Source: CAYGHG01 sp964349515
GTDB taxonomy: Bacteria; Oederibacteriota; PGYV01; CAYGHG01
Length of the DNA: 20,935 bases
Direction of reading: 5' to 3'
Assembly: GCA_964349515.1 (NCBI GenBank)
Contig: CAYGHG010000041.1
Location: 1-20,935 of the forward strand
Both the position numbers and the translations under genes were made by a program. This document shows, in pieces, positions 1-6,539 of this stretch (position 1 is its first letter; each line of letters begins with the position of its first letter). The notes beneath the pieces are model-generated. The model was not told the DNA's origin, did no database searches, and was given only the letters and a program-made list of their open reading frames with translations.

Positions 1-101
1 CCATGGAACAGGCAATGAAAAGAGGCGGGGTAAAAAAAGGAGTTTCTTTTATGTCAGGCCAAGGAGTAATATCAGTCAGGCCGGCAGTAAGGGCGAATTA
101 A
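1..101 (+). CDS. C-terminal fragment of an unidentified protein (5' end outside window)
   Basis: The reading frame beginning at base 3 is open from the window edge to a TAA at 99-101 and encodes about 32 residues ending in ISVRPAVRAN. Its codons (GGC, GGG, GTA, AAA, GCA) resemble those of the clear genes here, while the other two + frames are either stopped early or have an unlikely basic, Ser-rich composition. The fragment is too short to assign to a family. It converges on the glycoside hydrolase gene, whose stop codon lies 86 bases further on. The real start must lie upstream of the window, although an in-frame ATG at base 3 exists. Confidence is limited by the short length. Confidence 0.35.
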   Translation, partial: MEQAMKRGGVKKGVSFMSGQGVISVRPAVRAN

Positions 102-187
102 AGTAAAAAGTATTTTTGAGCCGGTGTCTCAAATCTCAAATTAGTATTTCTACAGTATTAACCAAGCGTCCAAGCCTCTGTCTTATA

Positions 188-3100
188 CTATCGTTCGATC
201 TCAACAAGATAATTAAAATGCCTTGAGTCATTGTCTGTCTTTACCACCAGCCTGCTGCCTGATACGCTGAAATTTTTGTATTCTTCTTTTTTATAACCGT
301 TAATATCAAGTGCGAAAACCTTTATTGATTTAAAGGGTTTAAGTGTGAGGGTTGTGTCAGAGAGCACCGGCTCTATCAGTATCGGCGCGTGGCCGCCGTA
401 TATTACGGAAGTTCTTGAAGGGCTGTATTCTGCGCCCGAGTTTTCAATGCTGCCCACCGCGCTCACTACAATCTTTGAAGAAGAGTCAATCGGGTTGTTG
501 TCAAGGGATACGGCGAAGACAGAGGCGTATTTTGAAGCAGAGGCCAGTTTTATATTTTTAAATGAAAATTCTTTTTCTGCAGAAAGAAAACCGGCGGCGC
601 CTTGAAGTTTCGGCGCGTTTATCTGAAATACCCCTTTGTTAAAATTCCAGTAAAGCTCTCCCGACATTGAAAGCACGGAGTTTTTTGTTTCGCGCGGGTT
701 AAAGGGCTTGCTTTCTTTTGTACTGTCAAATGTTTTTTCCGCCCTCAGCATCAGCGGGGAGGTGAGGTTTGAATTTATATAAGAAAAAGAGCCGGAAACA
801 GAGTTCAGGGAATCGGCCTCTGAGACATAATGCACTGCTTTTTCCCTTGAAGCCGAGACGTAACCGAATCTGTTTATAAGCACGGCTATAAACCACTGCG
901 ACAGCGTGTCGGGCCAGCGTGAAAAGTCGGCGAAGTGCTCAAGCTCGTTTTTCCATTCATAAGAGGCAAAGTTAAACTGCATCATGGCGTCCCAGCCCTG
1001 AAGCGCCGCGTATGATGCAATTATGACGGCCGAGCCTGCACGGTATTGGTTGGGCAGGAGCAGGTTCCACTCGCTTACCGTGAAAGGCTTTCCGTTCACG
1101 CGCGCGTGGCCGAGCTCTGTTACGCTGTTTGCCCGGTTTTTCAGCATGGGCGTATTTCTGAAAGAGATATTCTCCTGCATAGTCCAGCCGCCTGAGGGGT
1201 GGTCCCAGTAGGTGTGCCTGTCTATGAAATCAAAAGCTGCGTTTGCTTTGAGAGATTCGTCCCATAGTTCCCAGTGGTTGCTGCCCGCGATCAGGGCTTT
1301 TACCCCGGCTTTTTTAAGCCTTTCATACATCATTGTGAAAAATCTGCTCTCAAGTTTCGCGTAAAACTCCTTTGTATCAGCGCCCCTGCCGGCGCATTTG
1401 GGGGCGGAGAATTTATCCCAGCTGTCCCAGTTTAAGGTGAAGGGTTCGCGGGCAACCGTTCCTTTATCAAAATCTTCGCTTTCAGCCAGGTTGATGCTGC
1501 CCTTGAGCTGCCAGGCGGATTTTAGTTTGTCCATTGTGCCGTATTTTGATTTGAGAAAGGAGTTGAACTGACTGTCGGCTTCTTTTACATATTTTTCAGA
1601 GACTTCCTTGTTTCTGTCAAAGTAAAACATGGAGGACTCGTTTATGGCTTCGGTAAATACAACTGCCGGGTCCTCGGCGTAAGTTAAGCCCGTGTATTTG
1701 TTTCTGTGAGAAAAGAGCTTTACCGAAAATTCTGCGGCGAGTTCCTGCAGTTTTTTGTCAAGGAAGATTACCTCTTTTAAGCCGTTGGGTATTTTTTCCC
1801 AGCCTTCAACCCCGTCGCCTGCTTTGAGTTTCCTGTGCACCAGCCCGTCGAGAAATATATATATACCGGCTTCTTTTAATTTGTGTACCAGGTAGTCAAG
1901 CCTGTCCATTGATTCGGCTGAAAATTCCCGCGTGTCATTGCGCGAGGGGTCAAAAATATTGGGCTCTGCCCAGGGAGCGTCCATGTGATGAAGCCTTACA
2001 AGGTTTACCCCGAGTTTGGCGAGCCGTTTTACCATCAGGTCGGATTTATCTTTTGTAAGAAAACAGTCTGCGCCTACCAGGTTGGTGCCCCAGAACAGAG
2101 CTTTTGTGCCGTTTTCAAAAACAGTTGAGCCGTCTTTGCCGACGGTGATGTATCCGTGCTTTCCCGCGGGCGCATCAAGGGTAAAGGACATATCAAGGGC
2201 CGCGCCCTCGGCATAAGAGTCCTGTTCAAATTCAAAAGCATACCAGCCTTTGTAAAGGCCTTCCTTTTTTTCGTCAGGCAGTACAGCCTTGCCTGCGGCT
2301 GATTTCGCTGTGAGTTTCAGGCTGTCAATCCACACGGTGCCCGAGGCATTTAAAAGCCCTGCCTGCACTATCACGGAAGTGGCGCCTGCGGGTACGGTGT
2401 AATCGCGCGTCATTTCAACCCAGCCTTCGGAGGTGCCTGTGAGCTCGCCTGTTACCGGAGGGTAGCCGCCGACCCTGCCTTTGTCGTCGTGGAACTCTAT
2501 TGATATGCGTGCCTGTTCCCAGCTGTTTACACCCGGCTGAACGTTTTCGGTTTTAAGGGCGCCTGAAACGGTTATCGCCGCAATTTTTGAAGCATCAAGC
2601 GGCACCTGCTGGGTAATCATTGAGAAGATTTTGGCAGGCGAGGTTATCCGGAAAGACACAGGCGATTTGTGGCCGGGCGAATCAAAGGAGGTCTCCCCGC
2701 TCACCCAACCGCCCCAGTAGAGTGGAAGTGTTGAGCCTGTTTCAAGAGATCCGTTTATGAGAAAATTACCCGGTTCGCGTTTTAAATCAACAGAAGCCCC
2801 CGAAACAACAGAAATATCGTCTATTATCATTTCACCCGTGCAGTTTGAAAGTTCCGGTTTTATCTCAACAGTCCGCGCTGCGGGAGGCACGTTGATTATA
2901 GCAAGTTTTTCCGCCCGGTCAAAAGAGCCCTGCCAGCGGCCGAGCTCGGGCCAGCCGCCGGTTTGTACGCCGTTGGCGTCAAAGAACAGCACCATGACGC
3001 GCGCCATCTCCCATTCCTGCGGCCCTTTTACGATGTCCTTAATTTTCACATTTGCTTTTACTGTCAAGCGGCCGTCGCGCTTCTCGGGCAGAAGTATAAT

Positions 3101-3325
3101 CTGGCTGATTGACTTATACTCGGGTGTTGAGTTGGAGAGTTTTACAAAACGGTTTGCACCGTCTTTGATAAGCTCAACGCCCTGCTGATGGCTGCGCGAC
3201 CAGGAATCAGGCACGCCGTCCGAGTTTTCGTCAAGTTCAAAAGAGCCGTTTTTGAGCATTTCCGAGGAAAAGGCCGGTACGGAAAGAAGTATTAATAATG
3301 AAAGAAGGGCAAAAATTTTTTTCAT
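188..3325 (-). CDS. Secreted clan GH-A-like glycoside hydrolase with two N-terminal carbohydrate-binding-like modules
   Basis: A 1045-residue protein with a signal peptide (residues 1-20: KK, then a hydrophobic run, then VPAFS), so it is exported. Two related beta-sandwich modules follow at about 22-175 and 186-340. Both start with an NGS-(F/L)E motif, carry a WE-x-AR strand and end in a (I/V)DD/DS-type strand, as CBM4/9-like modules do, which suggests an internal duplication. Residues about 355-820 look like a (beta/alpha)8 barrel of clan GH-A (GH5-like): NLVRLHHMD on an early strand, then AINESS with N562-E563 as the probable acid/base, and FTVSEWN with E752 as the probable nucleophile. A beta-rich tail (about 850-1045) has no recognised motif. 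The substrate is unknown, but a beta-linked polysaccharide is likely. The ATG at 3325 has a GGAGG Shine-Dalgarno about 5 nt upstream. The gene stands alone, divergent from the 3692 operon. Family-level assignment rests on motifs only. Confidence 0.85.
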   Translation of the reverse strand: MKKIFALLSLLILLSVPAFSSEMLKNGSFELDENSDGVPDSWSRSHQQGVELIKDGANRFVKLSNSTPEYKSISQIILLPEKRDGRLTVKANVKIKDIVKGPQEWEMARVMVLFFDANGVQTGGWPELGRWQGSFDRAEKLAIINVPPAARTVEIKPELSNCTGEMIIDDISVVSGASVDLKREPGNFLINGSLETGSTLPLYWGGWVSGETSFDSPGHKSPVSFRITSPAKIFSMITQQVPLDASKIAAITVSGALKTENVQPGVNSWEQARISIEFHDDKGRVGGYPPVTGELTGTSEGWVEMTRDYTVPAGATSVIVQAGLLNASGTVWIDSLKLTAKSAAGKAVLPDEKKEGLYKGWYAFEFEQDSYAEGAALDMSFTLDAPAGKHGYITVGKDGSTVFENGTKALFWGTNLVGADCFLTKDKSDLMVKRLAKLGVNLVRLHHMDAPWAEPNIFDPSRNDTREFSAESMDRLDYLVHKLKEAGIYIFLDGLVHRKLKAGDGVEGWEKIPNGLKEVIFLDKKLQELAAEFSVKLFSHRNKYTGLTYAEDPAVVFTEAINESSMFYFDRNKEVSEKYVKEADSQFNSFLKSKYGTMDKLKSAWQLKGSINLAESEDFDKGTVAREPFTLNWDSWDKFSAPKCAGRGADTKEFYAKLESRFFTMMYERLKKAGVKALIAGSNHWELWDESLKANAAFDFIDRHTYWDHPSGGWTMQENISFRNTPMLKNRANSVTELGHARVNGKPFTVSEWNLLLPNQYRAGSAVIIASYAALQGWDAMMQFNFASYEWKNELEHFADFSRWPDTLSQWFIAVLINRFGYVSASREKAVHYVSEADSLNSVSGSFSYINSNLTSPLMLRAEKTFDSTKESKPFNPRETKNSVLSMSGELYWNFNKGVFQINAPKLQGAAGFLSAEKEFSFKNIKLASASKYASVFAVSLDNNPIDSSSKIVVSAVGSIENSGAEYSPSRTSVIYGGHAPILIEPVLSDTTLTLKPFKSIKVFALDINGYKKEEYKNFSVSGSRLVVKTDNDSRHFNYLVEIER

Positions 3326-3353
3326 AAGAACCTCCGGTTATTTGGTAAGAAAC

Positions 3354-3382
3354 ATAATAACCTGAACGGCGATTAATTACAA
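3354..3382 (-). promoter_or_regulatory. Putative sigma70-like promoter of the glycoside hydrolase gene
   Basis: Read on the - strand, TTGTAA (3382-3377) and TATTAT (3359-3354) are separated by exactly 17 bases. Transcription would start near 3347, leaving a leader of about 22 nt that contains the GGAGG of the 3325 start. The -35 box matches the consensus at only four positions, so this is moderate evidence. Confidence 0.4.
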
Positions 3383-3452
3383 TTGACATATCAATACGGA
3401 TCCCGTACACAATTGTGTGTAATTGAGAAAATATCTGTAATAACAGGCGATT

Positions 3453-3577
3453 CTCCTTCTCCCGCTTGCGGGACTATTTTCAGTACCCCCTCGCGGGGTA
3501 GAAGGCCGGGATGAGGGCGTATTTATAGGCTTAAAAACACCCCCCTCACCAAAGCCTCTCCCCCAAAGGGGGCGAGG
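3453..3577. repeat. REP-like element: two inverted hairpin units
   Basis: Three GC-rich hairpins sit in AT-rich intergenic DNA: 3461-3472 (CCCGC/GCGGG), 3484-3500 (TACCCC/GGGGTA) and 3555-3577 (CCTC-x-CCCCC/GGGGG-x-GAGG, loop AAA). The last two belong to similar units in opposite orientation. On the + strand one unit begins CCCTCACCAAAGCC at 3543. On the - strand the other begins CCCTCATCCCGGCC at 3517. A hairpin of C-run/G-run type follows each. CCCTCACCC...CTCTCCC-type units are a widespread kind of bacterial intergenic palindrome, and a head-to-head pair is typical of REP/BIME organisation. It lies between two divergently transcribed genes. Genome copy number cannot be seen from here. Confidence 0.55.
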
Positions 3578-3635
3578 TATTACATCAAAAACTAAATTAC
3601 ACATTTTTCAAACAGTATCCAAAATACAATTGCGC

Positions 3636-3664
3636 TTTACAAACAGCCTGCTTTCTAATATCAT
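3636..3664 (+). promoter_or_regulatory. Putative sigma70-like promoter of the pepA operon
   Basis: TTTACA (3636-3641) and TATCAT (3659-3664) are 17 bases apart, each one mismatch from the sigma70 consensus. Transcription would start near 3671, about 20 nt before the TTG start at 3692. Confidence 0.5.
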
Positions 3665-3691
3665 TGATGAAAATGGTTTTGGAGGAAAAAA

Positions 3692-4378
3692 TTGGATACA
3701 AACACAAGGCTTCTTGCTTTAATAACAGAATTCATACTCGTGCCTTCCCCGATTGAGGACAAAAAAATGAGGGCCGTGTTTGACAGGGTCTCAGACTCGC
3801 ACGGGATAGTTTCTTTTGCTTCCTCGGGCCCCGGCGCGGTGGTCTTGTCATCAAAGGAAGAAAAAAACGACCTGGTAAAATACAGGGTGATGCCTGACAG
3901 GATTTTGCTCTCCTATGAATTCTGTTCAAAATCAATGCAGTACTACCTTGACCTTGCCGATGATTTTTTAAAGGTGTTTTCGTCGGTGAGCGGAATACAG
4001 GTTTCAATCGCCCACAGCATCATAATAAGAAAGCTTGTAAACATACCGGGCGTGCGCGACGCGAGGGAGTTTATGCTTAAAAGTGCTTTTGGCGTTTCCG
4101 AAGAGCGGCTTAAAGCTTTCGGCAGGCCCCTGCATATGTTCGGGACGAGGTTCTTTTTCCCGCCCCTTGACCAGAAAATGCCCTTATACGAGGCAAAGGT
4201 GGAGTCTGCGATGGACGACCCATCCACTCTGTTTATTGAGTGCAAAGGCACGATAGCGGGCCAGATGCCGCTAAAGGATGGAATCGCAGGGGCGCAGGAA
4301 GGGGTAAAAATGACCGGGGAATTTATGGACAAAAACATAACCGGATTTTTCACGCAGTTTCTCGGAGGAGAAAAATGA
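3692..4378 (+). CDS. Uncharacterised 228-residue protein, pepA-coupled
   Basis: I do not recognise this protein with confidence. It has no signal peptide or clear membrane segment, so it is probably cytosolic. It is a mixed alpha/beta protein: an amphipathic N-terminal part (LLALITEFILVPSP), a segment RVMPDRILLSYEFCSKSMQYYLDLADDF split over a strand and a helix near residues 65-95, and GTRFFFPP near 151-158. The strand-helix pattern vaguely recalls the sporadic TIGR04255-type family, but this is only an impression. Translation starts at TTG: a perfect GGAGG (3681-3685) lies 6 nt before it, and no ATG is in frame nearby. Its stop overlaps the ATG of the aminopeptidase (ATGA at 4375-4378), implying translational coupling and perhaps a related job. 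Confidence 0.75.
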   Translation: MDTNTRLLALITEFILVPSPIEDKKMRAVFDRVSDSHGIVSFASSGPGAVVLSSKEEKNDLVKYRVMPDRILLSYEFCSKSMQYYLDLADDFLKVFSSVSGIQVSIAHSIIIRKLVNIPGVRDAREFMLKSAFGVSEERLKAFGRPLHMFGTRFFFPPLDQKMPLYEAKVESAMDDPSTLFIECKGTIAGQMPLKDGIAGAQEGVKMTGEFMDKNITGFFTQFLGGEK

Positions 4379-5769
4379 AAATCACATTCTCGGCAAAAAA
4401 ACCGCAAGATACAGGGGCTGATATTTACATAGGCGCGGCTTCAAAGGGCGCCGCGGTAAAAGGCGCAAATAACGAATACATGAAAAAGACCTTTGGCGCG
4501 CTGAAAAACGGGATGAAGGCGCTTTACGCCGGCGCGGGCGCTGAAAAGGATTTAAACCCCGAAAAAATACGCAGGCTCTCCGGGTTTGCATCCCGCGAGG
4601 CGGCGGCTTTTGGCGCGAAAAAAATATGCATGCAGCCGTGGAGCGGGGAAAAAAACTCCGTAAGGGCGCAGATTGAGGGCGCTGCACTGGCGCTTTATAA
4701 ATATGATGCGCCGCGTGAAAAAAAAGAAAAGAGTGAAACAGAACTTATATTCTGCGGCAGGCCCTCTGATAAGGGCTTATTTGAAGAGGTCAAAATAACC
4801 GTTGAAGCGGTTTTTGACACGAGGGCAATGATGAATATGCCGGGAAACACCGCGACGCCTTCGTATATAGCGGCAAAGGCAAAGTCGTTTGCAAAACCGA
4901 AATCCCTGAACGTAAAGGTGCTGAGTTTTGCAGAGGCGAAAAAAATGGGGATGGGTGCGTTCTGCGGTGTCGCGCAGGGTTCTGAAGAACCGGCCAAGAT
5001 AGTTGTAATGGAGTATATGAAAGGAAAAAAAGGGGAGAACCCCGTTGTATTCATAGGCAAGGGAATAACATTTGACTCCGGCGGGATATCTCTCAAACCC
5101 CAGGCAAGCCCGCTTTCAAAAATAGAGGATATGCGCTTTGATATGTCGGGCGCGGCTGTAGTGATACATTTTATGAGGGCAATAGCAAAGCTCGGCATAA
5201 AAAAGAATGTGGTTGCGATAACGCCCCTGACCGAAAACCTGCCTGACGGCCGTGCTTTTAAACCCGGCGATGTGGTGCGCTCGATGTCGGGAAAAACAGT
5301 GGAAATTATTTCAACAGACGCGGAAGGCAGGCTGGTACTCGCGGATGCAATTACTTACGCCCGCAAGAAATACAATCCCGCCGCGATAGTGGATATAGCG
5401 ACTCTGACCGGCGCGTGCTCAATTGCGCTTGGAAAAGAGGCCGCCGGCCTTATGGGCAACGCGCCTCTTCTTATTAATAAGGTAAAGGAAGCCGCGGAAG
5501 AAACCGGAGAGAGGGTGTGGGAGCTGCCGCTTTGGGAAGAGTATCTTGAAGCGATGAAAACCCCAAATGCCGACCTCAAAAACGCAGCAAGCGGCGAAGC
5601 AGGGACCATAACAGCGGGAATGTTCCTAAAAGAATTCGCAGGCACTACGCCGTGGGCGCACGTGGACATAGCAGGCACGGCCTACAATATAAGAAACAAA
5701 AGCTACATGCCGGACGGGGTATCAGCAATAGGCGTAAGGCTGTTTTTAAGCCTTATAAAAAAACTATAG
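4375..5769 (+). CDS. pepA: Leucyl aminopeptidase, peptidase family M17
   Basis: A cytosolic metallo-exopeptidase that removes N-terminal residues (leucine preferred in the family), normally a homohexamer with two metal ions per subunit. It has 464 residues, slightly short for the family. The C-terminal catalytic domain has all expected residues. The metal ligands are K229 and D234 (GKGITFDSGG), D256 (RFDMSG), and D315 and E317 (STDAEGRL). The catalytic pair is K241 (SLKP) and R319. The usual family signature NTDAEGRL has Ser in place of Asn, which is mild. The variable N-terminal domain (1-about 145) is diverged. The frame is open back to 4240, but the start is set at ATG 4375 because GGAGG lies 6 nt upstream and the upstream extension is basic and non-homologous-looking. 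It overlaps the previous stop by 4 nt and is followed by a barrel-like protein 10 nt on. Confidence 0.93.
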   Translation: MKITFSAKKPQDTGADIYIGAASKGAAVKGANNEYMKKTFGALKNGMKALYAGAGAEKDLNPEKIRRLSGFASREAAAFGAKKICMQPWSGEKNSVRAQIEGAALALYKYDAPREKKEKSETELIFCGRPSDKGLFEEVKITVEAVFDTRAMMNMPGNTATPSYIAAKAKSFAKPKSLNVKVLSFAEAKKMGMGAFCGVAQGSEEPAKIVVMEYMKGKKGENPVVFIGKGITFDSGGISLKPQASPLSKIEDMRFDMSGAAVVIHFMRAIAKLGIKKNVVAITPLTENLPDGRAFKPGDVVRSMSGKTVEIISTDAEGRLVLADAITYARKKYNPAAIVDIATLTGACSIALGKEAAGLMGNAPLLINKVKEAAEETGERVWELPLWEEYLEAMKTPNADLKNAASGEAGTITAGMFLKEFAGTTPWAHVDIAGTAYNIRNKSYMPDGVSAIGVRLFLSLIKKL

Positions 5770-5779
5770 GAGGGAAAGG

Positions 5780-6352
5780 ATGAGGAAATTAGTTATTGTG
5801 GTTCTTGCTGTTGTTTTTGCGTGTTCTTCTGTACTTGCTTCTTCCAAAGCAAAAAAGGAGGCGGATTCGTATAAAGACAAAATATCAGCGGGGTTTGACG
5901 TTGCCAATACGGGCGTTGATGTCAGGCTGTGGGCGAGTGATTCTTTAGGGATTGAAGCCACTGCAGGGATGTTTGTTAATGACGGGTTTGGACTGAATCT
6001 TGGATTCGGGGTTTTGCTGCCTTTGAGCGAGGAAGATGTTTCATTTTATCTCGCGCCGCGGCTGAATATAGGCTTTACGGGCAGTTCAATCGATGGTGAG
6101 CTGATAAAGACAGAATATTCCGCTGTTATGCTTGGCGCGGGTGTTGCGATTAAAGCCGAAGTGTTCTTAAAAAACATCAGCAAAAATCTCAGCATAGGCG
6201 CAGGCGCGGGACTGGGTTTGAACATAACTATCAACAGCATAAAGACTACCCTAAAAGCCACAAATCAGATAAGTACGGATTCGGACACGGATGTCAGTTT
6301 CAGCATAATAAACGGGTGGGTAAGCCCGCTTGTAATCAGATACTATTTCTAA
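5780..6352 (+). CDS. Small exported outer-membrane beta-barrel-like protein
   Basis: A 190-residue protein with a signal peptide (MRKLVIVVLAVVFACSSVLASS). The mature part has alternating hydrophobic/polar strands (VDVRLWASD, LGIEATAGMFV, LNLGFGVLLPL, FYLAPRLNIGF, VSPLVIRYYF) and ends in phenylalanine, a feature of proteins inserted into the outer membrane by the Bam machinery. It is about the size of an 8-stranded barrel such as OmpX/OmpW types. No family-specific motif is recognised. AGGAGGG lies just before the ATG, and the gene is 10 nt downstream of pepA, so it is the last gene of that operon. A strong terminator follows at once. Its role and any link to the aminopeptidase are unknown. 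Confidence 0.8.
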   Translation: MRKLVIVVLAVVFACSSVLASSKAKKEADSYKDKISAGFDVANTGVDVRLWASDSLGIEATAGMFVNDGFGLNLGFGVLLPLSEEDVSFYLAPRLNIGFTGSSIDGELIKTEYSAVMLGAGVAIKAEVFLKNISKNLSIGAGAGLGLNITINSIKTTLKATNQISTDSDTDVSFSIINGWVSPLVIRYYF

Positions 6353-6360
6353 ACTGATAT

Positions 6361-6407
6361 AATAAAAAAGGCTGCGCGGTGTACTATGCCGGGCAGCCTT
6401 TTTTATT
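6361..6407 (+). terminator. Rho-independent terminator after the pepA operon
   Basis: A perfect 15-bp stem (6361-6375 with 6393-6407) has a GC core GGCTGC/GCAGCC, an A-rich 5' arm and a T6 tract in the 3' arm, enclosing a 17-nt loop that can form a small inner CGG/CCG pair. It begins 9 nt after the stop at 6352. The A/T symmetry means it could also act on the other strand, but no converging gene is present. Confidence 0.92.
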
Positions 6408-6479
6408 TGGAAAAAAGCAATAACTTAAATCAATAAAGGAAGAAAAACAGGAAACCCTTTGAAACAGACCATATATGCC

Positions 6480-6508
6480 TTGACCTGTCAGATTCTTTGT
6501 GATATTAT
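6480..6508 (+). promoter_or_regulatory. Sigma70-like promoter of the PilT/PorV operon
   Basis: TTGACC (6480-6485) and TATTAT (6503-6508) are separated by 17 bases, each one mismatch from consensus. Initiation near 6515 would leave a leader of about 25 nt containing the AAGGAGG Shine-Dalgarno. The site is 72 bases beyond the upstream terminator, so 6540-13836 is probably an independent unit. Confidence 0.7.
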
Positions 6509-6539
6509 TAAATAAAATACTTCTTTTAAGGAGGGCTTT

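Noticed and set aside
114..132. Possible terminator TTGAG...CTCAA between the left-edge gene and the hydrolase
   Set aside because: Only a 5-6 bp weak stem with no T-tract after it.
2757..3188. 143-codon + strand open frame antisense to the glycoside hydrolase
   Set aside because: It is a shadow of the strongly supported - strand gene; its composition is Ser/Pro-rich and it has no homology-like motifs.
3383..3411. + strand TTGACA with a box 17 bases downstream
   Set aside because: The -10 candidate (TACACA) is poor and the gene it would serve is about 280 bases away, behind a better promoter.
3407..3418. 12-bp palindrome ACACAATTGTGT
   Set aside because: Perfect but short and AT-rich, lying upstream of the proposed promoter; no known operator class or second copy supports it.
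3377..3604. 75-codon - strand open frame
   Set aside because: It is made of the REP-like hairpins and promoter DNA, has a repetitive Gly/Arg/Pro product and no Shine-Dalgarno.
4240..4374. N-terminal extension of the aminopeptidase frame
   Set aside because: It lies inside the upstream gene, encodes a basic low-complexity stretch, and the GGAGG-spaced ATG at 4375 fits the M17 N terminus.
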